A stretch of 64,000 bases of DNA from Microbotryum silenes-acaulis (taxonomy: Eukaryota > Basidiomycota > Microbotryomycetes > Microbotryales > Microbotryaceae): NCBI GenBank assembly GCA_003665825.1, contig QPFY01000011.1:620001-684000 (forward strand), given 5' to 3'. The translations under genes were made by a program, and so were the position numbers. The notes below the pieces were generated by a model. That model searched no databases. It had not been told where the DNA came from and was given only the letters and a program-made list of their open reading frames with translations. Position 1 is the stretch's first letter. Each line of letters starts with the position of its first letter. Positions 10,192 to 21,143 of the stretch are shown in pieces.

Positions 10192-13100
10192 TCACCTCGC
10201 AGGACTAGCACCAAAGAACGAGCTCGGGCGAGCAAAGAAGCCGCTCGTGGCTTTGGCGAGCGAACTCGACGAATCGACGCGAGCGGGACCCGTAGCTGCC
10301 CCGGCCGCGCCTCCGCCTCGCAAAGGTTTGGCGATCCGGCCGAAGCTGAGCGAGCTGTTGAGCGTGGGCTGCTGTTGTTGCTGTTCTGAAGACCGAAAAA
10401 GTGGCGGAAACGCCTCAGCTTTCTTGTTCGCGAGCGCAAGACGGGAGACAATAGGCAGGTACAAGGGTTTACCTTTGGCGTGATCGAGACGTGCCCGCAC
10501 GAGCCTCAGCTTTTCCTCGAACTTGTCCGACTCGAGCGCGACCTTGTCCTTGGCCTCTTGCAAAGCGACTTCAAGGTTCCGGATGTGCTCGTTGCGCGCG
10601 ATGAGCTTGCGTTCGGCGACGGCGCAACCCTTCTTGAGGAGCGAGTTTTGTTCGACGAGCTCCTTTTGCACAGCGGTCAATTGATCGAGGTTGCGCGTGA
10701 GGAAGTCCATCTTGCGTTGTTGTATCTTGCTGTTCGAGTTTTTGAGTACATTCTTGTACTGTTCCTGCGTCTCGTCCAGCGAAATTTCGAGTTCGACGAC
10801 CTGAAAGGGGAAAGGGGTAGGAAGTTGGAGAAGCAGCCCATCCCTCAATCAGTCTATGGGCGATTTCAGAACTACGAGAACTCGAGTTGCTCACCCTCTC
10901 GCATCGATTCTGCAAGTCCTTCATCAGGTTCTTCTTCATCGTATCGAACTCGGCCAACTGCGCCGCCATCGACTTGCGCACCCTCTCCATATCCTTGGCG
11001 CTCTCGGCCAAGCTCTGCCCACCTTCGATCCCAGCAGCCGTGATCTTGAACGCTCGTTCGAGCTCGGCATTCGCACTCCTCAGCGACTCGGTCGAAGCAG
11101 TGAGTGTCTTGACCTCGTTCGACTTCAGTTCGAGCTGTTGGCGTAGGTCAGAAGCATCGTGCACTGCCGCTTCGAGCTTCATCGCGTACTGCGTCTCGAG
11201 CTTGTGCTTGATCTCCTGGACGTCCGCCTCGGCACCTCGCTCGTCCTCGATCAGGGACTTGTCGAGCAGTTCTTCGTACTCCGCTTCGAGGCCGGCTAAG
11301 CGTGCTTCGAGCTCGTCCTTGCGCCGTGTCAAGATCTCGTTCTCCTCTTGCGTTCGCTTCGCTCGCTCCTGGTGTTCTCGCACAAGCGAGTGGCTGTCTT
11401 CCAACTGGCGCCGCAGAGTCGTCAGATCCTCTGCTGACAAAGGCTGGTCTGCAGTCGACGCCTCGTCGAGTCGAGCCAACGAAGCTCGGATCTCGGCTTC
11501 CTTCTCCGACATTCCCCCAGCATCGAGACCGGCCATCATCGCCGCCATCTTCTCGGCCTTCTTCTTGTCCTTGCCCTCCTGTGTCGCGCTCCTCTGCGTC
11601 ACCTTGAGTTCGCTCATCGTTTTCTGTAGATGATGTCTCTATCTGCTCAGTCATCGCACTCGCGTCGACCTGTTGAAGAAACCTTTTCCTTACCTTGAGC
11701 TCCTCCAACTCGGCAGACAATTCGGCATTCTGGTCCTTGAGCGAGTCGGTCGTGATCGCACCTTCCTTGCTCTCGTATACAAGACGTTCGACTTGTAGCC
11801 GCAAGTCCGAAAGTTCACTCGCCATCGACTTGTTTTCGTTCGCGGCAAGGGTCTCTTGTTCCTTGAGCGTCGACAATTCGTCGCGCAGCTCGCCGATCAG
11901 TTTCTCTTGCGATGAGAGTTGCGATTCCTATGGGCACCAATTTAAAGAGTCGATATTAGCTTCCATGCGGCGGACACTCGTCCCATAGCTCAAGCCCTTA
12001 CCGTCTTGGCCAATAGATCTCCCAATTCATTCTCCCTCCTCAAAAAGTCGTCCCTTTCATCCTGGCCCAACGGTGTCATCGGCCGACTGATGTCCCCCTC
12101 CGCCGAGCTACCAACCCTATCCAAAGCCGGCAATCTCGGTGTCGGTGTGACCTTGCCCGACAAGGTCCCTGTCCCCGCCGGACTGATGGCTCTTCCTCCC
12201 CCAACCAATTTCTCCAATTCACCTGCGCCCAACCCCAGTGCCTTCTCCATACTGGCCCATGCGTCCTCATCGACTTTGCCTCCACTTCTCCATACATTGA
12301 TCTCAGCTTCCAACAAAGCGATGTACGCTCCCGCATTGGCCGTATCCCTCTGCGCCTTCTTGAGCAATTGCTTCAGTTCGGCGGGTGACAACTCGGCGTT
12401 GACTCGGGCCTTGTTCTTGATCGACTTGGCCCGCATACCGAAGCGTAAGGTCGAGATCGTCTCGTCTTGGTTGTACGCCGAGGGGGAACAGTTGATGATG
12501 AGCGTCGTGCGCGAGTTACCACCGAGCGATTCTTGTAGGATACGCGTCAGTTTCGAGTCGCGATAAGGGACGTGGGACGACTGCGCGCAACATATCACAA
12601 GTATCGGGTCAACTTGAAACGTTTTACTGATTTCACGTTTGAGGGAACGAGCCGACGCACCTTCCCATCCGTCAGGGCATTGATGACCATCCCGAGCGCA
12701 CTCAAACTCTTGTTGATCTTCTTAGCCTCTTCCAGCGTCTGGCCCGAAGCACCGGTCTTGCCCACTTTCTCACTACCCGCCAAATCAACGAGGTACAACG
12801 TACCGGTCTTTTGCGTCCCCGATTCGACGTTCCTCGCTTGGATGGTGATGACGAAGACGGAGTGAGATCGCGATGATTCGGCGTTCATGTTCGTTGATGA
12901 GACGGCGCGGGCATTACCACCTTGTCGCATGACTTCGAACACTTCGGCCGAGTTAGAGACGTAAAAATCAGCTAGACCTTTGACGTAGACACCGTGCGCC
13001 TTGTCCTCGTGGATTGGAAGGTTGTCATTTTGGGCTGGCAGAGATCCAAATGCAAGTAGTCAGATGACAGATGACACGATCCAAGAGTCCATGAAAGTTC

Positions 13101-14234
13101 ATTCCAGTACTCACGGGCCAATAGATCTCGAATGCGCTCCATGTAGATTTCCATATACGAGACCTTGACCAAGTACTCGATGTTGCCTGGCGAGGCCATG
13201 ATGCTCTGAAAGATCTGTTCGGTGATGCGCGGGATGATACCTTTCATGTCGTCGTTGTCAATGTCGGGTCCCTGTGAATAACCCATAAATAACTTAAGAG
13301 CTGATTCTCGTCCAATTGATCTAACTTGGCCTCGGGACCCACCATCATGGTATGGGACTTGCCCGAACCCGTTTGACCGTAGGCAAAGACCGTCCCGTTG
13401 TAACCGTCCATGACATCTGGGCAAAAGAACATAACTTGTCAGTAATCCATCCACAGTCACATAGCCAAGATGGAGTCTTTCAACGGCCCCCAGTTCTTCG
13501 CCAAGACCCAGAGGTATGATCAGACGTAAACGAAAAACACAGAAGTCGAGTTCCGCCCATTCCGGGAAGAATACAACCCCATGCCATCGCCCTAAACTCT
13601 TAGACTTCTCCGCTCGACAATCAAGTCACTCGGAGGTTGGTGGTGTAAAGGAGTCATCATCAAGAACCGGGGGTCCTCGCTTTCGAAGGTCGACGTTTCG
13701 GGTCCTTTGTCTCTGCGGAAACTCGTACCGTGCACGGTCCCTCCCCAACTTCCCGAGACACGATGCGCTCAAAAATCCAGGTAAGCAGAAAGAACACTGA
13801 CCATCGACGATACTCTTGACGCCATACTCAAACACCTCGACCTGCTTGGTATCCATCTGGAACGCGCGGTCGAAAGTGAAGCCTTGGGCATCTGCACCAC
13901 TCAAGCCTTTGATCTTGACATTCGTTCCTTCCTCGTCAATCACGATGATGGAATCGCCACCTGTTTCACGGAGTTCGAGAGCATTGGGTGGTCGGAACCT
14001 AGGGTGTGGTGTACAGGAACGCAGAGAGGGGTTGGAACGTCTTAGCAAGGTTGCTGCGACACGACGAGGCGCGTGGCAGCGCCGCTTCCCAGAGCATCCC
14101 CCCGCCGTCGAGCGGCATGTTTGGGCAATGGCTTACCGACAGACGACTTTGATGTTGTTCGACTGTTGGAGCGCAAAGATGAGGGTCTTCAATACCAGGT
14201 CGAGAATGAATGGTGAGCCCGGCCTACGCACCAT
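10192..14234 (-). CDS. Kinesin-1 heavy chain (conventional kinesin)
   Basis: Plus-end-directed microtubule motor of the conventional kinesin family. The N-terminal motor domain shows VVCRFRPPNA, the P-loop [10 protein letters not shown], switch [12 protein letters not shown], switch [16 protein letters not shown], and the neck region with [17 protein letters not shown] long coiled coil follows. The tail keeps the IAK auto-inhibitory motif ([10 protein letters not shown]) near the C-terminus, which identifies kinesin-1 rather than another class. At least eight introns are needed. The start codon at 14234-14232 appears to be the only coding triplet of its exon (ATG followed by a GTGCGT donor). 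The next exon begins SNNIKVVCR, which fits the family N-terminus. One motor-domain intron, 13417-13801, is 385 bases, far longer than the others. Confidence 0.93.
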
Positions 14235-14884
14235 GATGGGCTGCACTGCGAGTCGGACGCTCAGGGTTGAGCGACAGGAGAGACCTCAAGGCCTGAGAGA
14301 GTGGGCACGCGGCGAGAAGGCTCTGGGCTGGCCAGTCGAGCGTGTACCGTCGAAAGTGGTTCGTGTATGCCAGATGGTGAACAGCAGCCGCCAGTTGCAA
14401 CGGCAAAGGCGGCAGCTTGTGGACTCGGGAGACTGTGCGGGTCGGTGGGTTGGAGCGCCGCGTGTCCACCACCGAATTGACCCGTGCACTAAGTAAGTTG
14501 AGGGTGAGAAGAACGAGGTCGAAGCACCGAAACAATCAACAACAACAAACGACGACTGAATTGAGTCGATTCGAGTCCGAGCCCAGGCAAAGGGCTGTTG
14601 ATCGAGCTTGTGCTTGAAGAGGAGTGATGGAGGGAGCGCTACAGCGAACAACGTCGACGTCGAAAGGGAGAAAGAGCTCTGTAAGCTTGCGCGTGTTAGA
14701 GCATCCCCTCCTGAAAGTCGAATTCATTAGAACTCGATAAGCGGATTTTGGCCTTCCCCTCAGTATATGAGACGGGCGTATTACAATGTCATATTTTTAA
14801 AAGGAAAGTCCTACACCAACAAAAAAAACAAACTCGAAAAATCCGTACTCTTGATCTCGACAAAGAAAGAAGAACGAGCCTCCT
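14235..14884. other. Kinesin 5' region and 3' end of the armadillo gene
   Basis: 650 bases upstream of the kinesin start and downstream of the stop of the next minus-strand gene. It should hold the kinesin promoter and 5' UTR, which is CT/CA-rich when read on the minus strand. The open frames here give no recognisable protein. Confidence 0.5.
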
Positions 14885-17800
14885 TCACCCCTCAACGACC
14901 TCGTTCGCCCTCGCGACCGTTCGCCTCAGCGCGTCCCACACCCCGCCCTTGAGCGACTCCTTGACCGTGTCCGAGCTGAGCGCCTCTTGCACACCCTTCA
15001 AAGGACCCACAACGACGAGCTTGAGTTTATCAATCTTGTCCGATTCGATTCGAGCCACTTCGGATCCTCGCAAGGTCGTGATGAGTAGCGCACACAGATT
15101 GCCGATCATCTCGGGTCGCACAGTCGAAGCGAGCACATCGGCCGACGAGGTCGGTTTGAGTGGTGCGCTCAGCGCTTCGTACTTGTCGGGGTTGGAATAG
15201 AGGGACAACCACCCCGCGGCCATGAGAGCGGCGCTGAAAGGGTCGCCTGCGTCGGTGAGCGCAAGCGACTGCTTTCGGCTGGGCGAGATAGGAGAAGTGG
15301 GCGAAACGACTGCCGAAGGATCGGCGCTCGTCTGCGCTGGAGGGGCGTGAACGGTCGTCAGAGACTCGAGAACGAGCTTGGCTACAGGGTAAAGTCACCA
15401 AAGGACGGTCAGTCAATTAACTTGAGCGATTCCAGCTCCGACGCGGACGTACCTCCAGCCCCACCGGATCCAGCGACGAGCGTCAAAGCGACGACCGCCT
15501 CATTGATCAGCATCGGGTACTTCTCACTCAATCGAACCATCTCCGTCAAAGCCTCAACCACATCCTTCCTCAAGACCCTCGGCCTCCCCCTCCGCTTCAA
15601 GCTCTCCTCCGTATCAACACCACCGGCGTTCCCACCACTCGAAGGCAGTCCACTGTGGTTGCTCTGATTCATCGAAGGGGTGATGGGTGATGCCGCAGCG
15701 AGATTTGAAGGGTCCGAGTTGACCCTGGTCGAGAACAATGATCGAACGACGTTGGCCAAGACCCGCGTTGCCTCGGAGCGCAGTCGAACATTATCAGTTC
15801 GCCTGATGCTCGCGACCAACAGATCCAAAGCATTCGGAGGGGTAGGCAACACCGGTTGCGATACAGCTTCACCCCCATTACTAGGTGACGGGACACTCGA
15901 AGGTGTCGAAGATGCAGGGGCGCCCAACAGCCGAAGCGAGTTGTAGACGTTGGAAGCAGTGAGGTGCTTGAGCAGACCGACGACAGCGTTTTGCAACGGC
16001 GCGACAAAGTCGAGGGTCGGCACGAGCAGCATAGATACGATGGTGATGATGCCCGTCTCGCCGATGATCGACTTGTTGGAAACTGCTAGCGCAAGAATAA
16101 CGTCAACAAGGCGCCCCGTCGAGCGTACGCGCGGTCCCTGCACCCACCTGGGATCGACAAATGTCGCAATAGGGAGATGACCCCGAACAAGACCTGTGTG
16201 ACTTCACCGCCCGGTTTTGTCGATTCCTTCTGGAACTGTTGCATAGCTTTCCGCCTCGCGATCTGGGCCAAGGGGGCGGCGACACCGTACGTCTGGACGA
16301 GGGCGACGCAGTGCTCGTCTGAGGTAGATGTAGAGTCTTAGCACGCAGAAGTAAGCGACCACGAAGTCCTCGAGAAAAGGACGAACCTTTTCGCCCTATA
16401 GCCGCCAACATATGACTCGCGCAGACCAGCAAATCGTCCCTCTCGCCCGTCTGGCCCAAGTCCAACCACCCGATCAATCGCTTCACGAGCCACTCCTGGC
16501 GCATAAAGTCGAGCATGACCTCGTCATCATTCGGAGCCTCAACGACCGCTTTGACGACAGCAGCTTTGACCATCGCAAACGCCTTCTCGACATTGACTCG
16601 CTCCGTTCCCGCAATCGTAAGCCACGCGTCAGGCAGTCGAGCCGACTCGATGAAATCGAAAGTGAGGGGGAGCAGGCGCTGCTCAGGCACATAGTCGGCA
16701 AAGGCGAGCTGCTTCTTGACCGCGACCAAGTCGATCGAGGTCGCTTCGAGCAATGCGGCTACGTGGGTGAGCAACTCGATATCAGAATCGACAAAGTCGG
16801 ACGACTCTTCGGCCTCCCAGATGTAGTACGGTGGGACCTTGGAGTCGGTGGGTGGGAGGGAGTTGACAATGGAGAAGAGCGCCGCCGTCGCTTCGGGCGG
16901 AAACGAGTTCTTGTCTGCAGATATGAATGCCACCTGCACATCAGTGCGGATGTATGAGACCCTGACAGAGACTTTGTAAACGCACCGTCTGCCAGCACAT
17001 CCTCCAAGATGCTCATGACCCAGCCCGCGATCGTCGAGCCCAACTCAATTCGCTCCGTCCACTCGTCCTCATCGGTTTGACCGGGGTTCAGCATCCACGA
17101 GCCGACGACGTAGATGGGTGCAATCGCTCGATCGGGCGTATTTCGGGTGTCGATGATCGCAAGAAGGGTTGTCACGGCAGCAGGAGAAGACAGCGCCTTG
17201 CGGATGGGGTCTGATTCGACAAGGAACAGAGAATGATCAGCGACAGGTCGGCGATCCGTAACGTGAGCATCAAGCACCGGCACATACCATATCTGAGCGA
17301 GGCATTCAACAGAGCTCCAATGGCTGCGCGGACAAACTTGAGCTCTGCCGTGCTAAGTGGTTTGGTTTTCCCTGCCGAGACCTGCGTGACTTTTGAAGAC
17401 GAGGTCGACGAGGTGGGAGGAGCAATCTCGAAGAGGTTGGCGAGCAGCTCCAGGGTCGACTCGGGACCTGCTCCGGAATGAGTTTGAGCGCGATTGGGGT
17501 CTGTCCATGTGGATACGAGGATCAGCGCATTTGCTCAACCACATTCATTCCAGTTCGGGCCGAGGACTGACCGTTGTCGAAACACATGTTGCCGATCAAT
17601 CTGAGCAACTCGGTTCTTGCCGCAAGCACGTCCTCGCCATTCGAGGCATCTACTGACGTTTTGAGCAGTGATGTCGCGCTCTTGACCAAGGAGGTGTTTC
17701 CCAACGTCGTTCGCAGCTCGGCTGTGGAGGAGAAGGGAGGTGACGGTTCAGCCTTGGAGGGAGGTCCATGCGCAGCGGTCGAAGTCGAGTTTGAGGCCCG

Positions 17801-18211
17801 ATCCTACTGTGTAGGGGCTCAGTACTGACGTGTTTTGAGGGAATCCGCGATCGCCTTGGCACGGTTTGCTACGTCGCTCCACTGAGTGGTCGTGGTGCTT
17901 GAGGCGGTGGGGTCGGCTAAACGCTCAAGCTGGTCGATGGCTGGCGAGAGCTGGGGTGGGATCGCAGCCGCTGCAGCTGCGCGAGGCGCAACGAGGTCAG
18001 CGATATGCTTCACACAATCCAACTCAACGAGAAGCTGTTTAGGGTGGTGGTGGTGGGGAGGTGCTGCATGGCCCACAGACTGCAGACATGCGAGTCGCTT
18101 TGGCAGCAGCAGCAGCAGCAGCCCTTCCTTGCCTCCACGGGATGGGCTGTGGGCATAAGGAGACGCACCGGTTCCAATCTCGGTCATCTCTGGCTCGTTC
18201 TGGGTCGACAT
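14885..18211 (-). CDS. Armadillo-type helical repeat protein, possibly SmgGDS/RAP1GDS1-like
   Basis: A large multi-exon protein of roughly 900 residues made mainly of Leu/Ala-rich helical segments typical of armadillo/HEAT repeats, for example EATRVLANVVRSLF, LPTPPNALDLLVASIRR and IGETGIITIVSMLLVPTL. Ser/Pro-rich loops separate the repeats. The start MSTQNEPEMTEIG at 18211 is followed by an intron that would remove a CAG-rich stretch. The overall pattern recalls the fungal relatives of mammalian SmgGDS (RAP1GDS1), which bind small GTPases, but I cannot confirm this by eye. Another armadillo family is possible. It is transcribed divergently from the old-yellow-enzyme gene. Confidence 0.7.
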
Positions 18212-18566
18212 AGCGTATTACGCCTTGGATTCAGAAGAGTGAGTGCGGTAGCTGCAGTTCACACGATCGGGAGTGAGCGCGGCCAAGGGTCCGAGCTTTT
18301 TGGCCCGCCTGCCCGGAACGGGTCGTCCAAATATTAGGTCCAAATCGGGGTACGGGGCCTTACGGGGCCTTACGGGGCATTCTCCGCGCCCATTAGTCCG
18401 GCGATTTGTAATCGGCGCTACCTCGATCAGTTGGGCCCAGCAGTGATCGACGCTTCTGGTGTGAGGAGCATCATCGGACGACCTAGTAATAACCGGACTT
18501 CTGGGCTTCCTTTGCTCCTGAACACGTGTCGCACCATCAGCCTCCATCCTCCCAAGGCTGGACACC
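18212..18566. promoter_or_regulatory. Shared divergent promoter with a 10-bp triplication
   Basis: 355 bases separate the divergent starts of the armadillo gene and the old-yellow-enzyme gene. They contain three head-to-tail copies of tacggggcct at 18351-18380 (the last copy ends in cat) and two copies of gtccaaat just before them. The spacing of exactly one helical turn suggests repeated protein-binding sites, but this is inference. Confidence 0.45.
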
Positions 18567-20334
18567 ATGACGGAAACCAGGGCCTTATTCAAGGCGCTCA
18601 AGGTTGGCAATGTCGAGCTGCAACACCGAATCGCCATGGCCCCACTCACGCGGTTCCGAGCGCAAGACGACCACGTCCATTCCGGTTAGTGCCCAGAGTT
18701 TTCCCTTTTTGCATGTAGCAGACCTGTACCGAAAAGTGTGATCTATCTACTGCACCAACCAATCTGTGTGACGTAACTCCTCCCCAACCACTGCACACCC
18801 TCGCTCTCCCCCTCAATTCGACGACCCGAACTCGGATATCGCCCCCGAATTTGCCGGTACGCGACCGCTTACTATTCGGTCATTTCCTTCAATCTCGCAC
18901 CACCACCGTCAACCTCCAGCCCTAGCAATCGAATACTACACCCAACGAGCAAGCCCAGGCGGTCTCCTCATCACCGAAGCGACCTTTATCCTCCCCCAAG
19001 CCGGAGGGTACCGCAACGTACCCGGATGCTATTCACCCAAGCAAATCAAAGCCTGGGCTAAGATCGTCAAAGGTGTGCATGGCAAAGGCGGAATCATCTT
19101 CCAACAGCTGTGGGCTTTAGGGCGTGCGGCACAGGCTAAGGTTCTGCAAGAGGAAGGAGGGTATGATGTTGTCAGTGCTTCGGATGTGCCGTTGGACCCG
19201 AATGGGAATACGCGCAGCAAGGACAAGCCGAGACCCCTGACCAAGGACGAGATCAAGGACTACATTGCTGGCTATGCTCAGTGCGCCAAGAACTTTGTGC
19301 AGGGCGCTGGAGGGGACGGTGTCGAATGTGAGTAACCAACCTGAGGTGTATTCACTCGGTCAGCTCTTATCCGACGAAGTGGGCTGACAAAACTTTCACC
19401 CTTCCTTCGCGCCTCCAGTACACTTTGCCAACGGATACCTCGTGGACCAGTTCACGCAAACGAATTCGAACAAGCGTACAGACGAATACGGTGGCTCGGT
19501 CGAGAACCGCTGCCGATTCGCTCGAGAGATCATCAAAGCCGTCGTTGAGGCCGTCGGTGAAGGACGAACGGCGCTCCGGATCAGTCCCCACTCCCCTTTC
19601 CAAGGTCGGTCCGGGATTCTTCTCGTGATAAATACACGACGAGACTGATCCTAGTCTCGATTGATTGCGTCCATAGACATGAAGATGCCCGAGAAGGATA
19701 TGATCGAGACGTTTTCGTACCTCACCAATGCACTCAAGAAGGATCACCCCGGACTTGCGTACTTGCACGTGACCTTGCCTCGAGTCGCCGGTGGTTTCAG
19801 TAACGACAATGTGAAAGAAGAGGAGAGCATCGACTTTATTGTCAGTCCTACTCCAATGACTTCTACCCGATCCCCACTCGCTGACACGTTGCCTTGATCA
19901 CCCTTCCGTAGCATGACATTTGGGCCCCTCTGCCCATCATCATCGCAGGACAATACGAACCCGAATCCGCGATCGCCGACGCCGAAAAGTACCCCAACTC
20001 CATTATCGCATTCGGTCGCATGTTCATTTCCAACGTGAGCATCCCTCTACATGCTGGGCCCTGGCTCCTCTCGGCGCTTCTCTCGACCGTGCTTAGCTGA
20101 TGCCCCGACGACTTCATGTTCGTACAGCCCGACCTGCCTTACAAAGTAAAGTACGGAGCGGAGTTGACGCCTTACAATCGCAAGACGTTCTATCTGTACG
20201 GATCTGATAAAGCAGAAGGTAGATCTCCAAAAAAGTATGTTCACCCTGATTATCCGGGAGCTGATGTCGGTCCTTTCGCTCTCGCTCCAGGCTATACGAC
20301 GTACAAGACCTCCAAGATTTGGGGCAAGCTATGA
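18567..20334 (+). CDS. Old yellow enzyme family NAD(P)H:flavin oxidoreductase
   Basis: FMN-dependent ene-reductase of the OYE family, which reduces activated alkenes with NAD(P)H. The N-terminus has RIAMAPLTRFRA, followed after a 235-base intron (18685-18919) by EYYTQRASPGGLLITEATF. The QLWALGR strand matches the family's FMN/ligand region. The substrate-anion pair His/Asn and the nearby Tyr are present as HFANGYLVDQF, followed by NKRTDEYGGSVENRCRF. Later blocks give the phosphate-binding region (FGRMFISN). The protein ends GYTTYKTSKIWGKL after a last intron that replaces a read-through stretch. About seven exons are needed. It is cytosolic by the lack of targeting signals. Fungal OYEs are often induced by oxidative stress, but I saw no perfect Yap1-type site here. 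Confidence 0.9.
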
Positions 20335-21143
20335 AAGATTGAACGAATGAGATTTTATTGCACATTCTTGGAAATGCGGAAGATTGCCACCTGTTTCAGA
20401 ATTTTTATTCGTATAGATAGAGATGTCAGTTTAGAAGCGATTTCAACTTGTAGAAAGTGGGCTTCCGTACAACTCGAACGTACCACCGAAGCATGCGACC
20501 AGCGCACGAAGGTTCTACGCTTCACCTTGAAACTCCACTTCCCTTCATGTATCACACACAGAGAGATTTCATCGTCCTCGTTCAAAGTGCCGCCTCGCTG
20601 CTTCAAGGGTCTTCCTCGTTGGGCTTGAGCGCTTGAGCCCACGCTTTCGAGTCTTCCTAGCGGCAATGGGTAAAGGGACAGGACGATAAGGGACAACGGT
20701 AGCAGTGGCCGCTGGGGCCCTCCCATCGATCCTGAACAACCAATAAAAAGCCAAAAAGTGTCAGCTTGGACCCTGACCGAGAAGAGATCCGCATGAAATC
20801 CTTGGGATCGACTAAATCCAAGCCCCACATCGAACAACTCACATTCGGGAAAAAAGAGACTCTACATGACGACAACGATTCGAAAACTTGACCAGCCTTT
20901 CTCCTTCATCTTGCCGCGATCACAAGCCTCCAAGGTAGCTTGGAAACGATTTGAGATCGCCTGGGCAAAGGTCACAGTCCTGGTTGCCAAGCCCAGTTAG
21001 TTACCAATGACCCTTGGTCAAGGTTAATGTAATGCAACATCTAGCAACATCCTTGAGAGCCATACCCAAAGAGACCTCAACAATACGAACATACGAGAAT
21101 CTGGGGGTATTGTAACATGGAATTTTGCGGACACTCCGTGCTA
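20335..21143 (-). CDS. Possible small multi-exon gene in a convergent spacer (doubtful)
   Basis: This 809-base spacer lies between the stops of the old yellow enzyme and the gamma-glutamyltransferase. Two minus-strand pieces look coding. One, about 20889-20979, reads FAQAISNRFQATLEACDRG and then KMKEKGW. The other is a short piece at 20603-20656 preceded by an acceptor, reading EDSKAWAQALKPNEEDP and stop. I could not join them into one phase-consistent model, and I recognise no family. It may be a real gene for a protein of under 100 residues or chance. Otherwise I see nothing in the spacer. Confidence 0.25.

Noticed and set aside
10887..11633. Long Ser-rich plus-strand open frame
   Set aside because: It is the complement of the kinesin coiled coil, whose Glu/Leu/Arg codons read as Ser/Arg-rich sequence on the other strand. 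No splice sites or motifs.
18738..18857. Candidate extra exon in the first old-yellow-enzyme intron, ending FDDPNSDIAPEFA before a GTACGC donor
   Set aside because: The frame hits a stop shortly upstream and there is no AG acceptor in reach. Direct splicing 18684 to 18920 is in phase and gives the family sequence.
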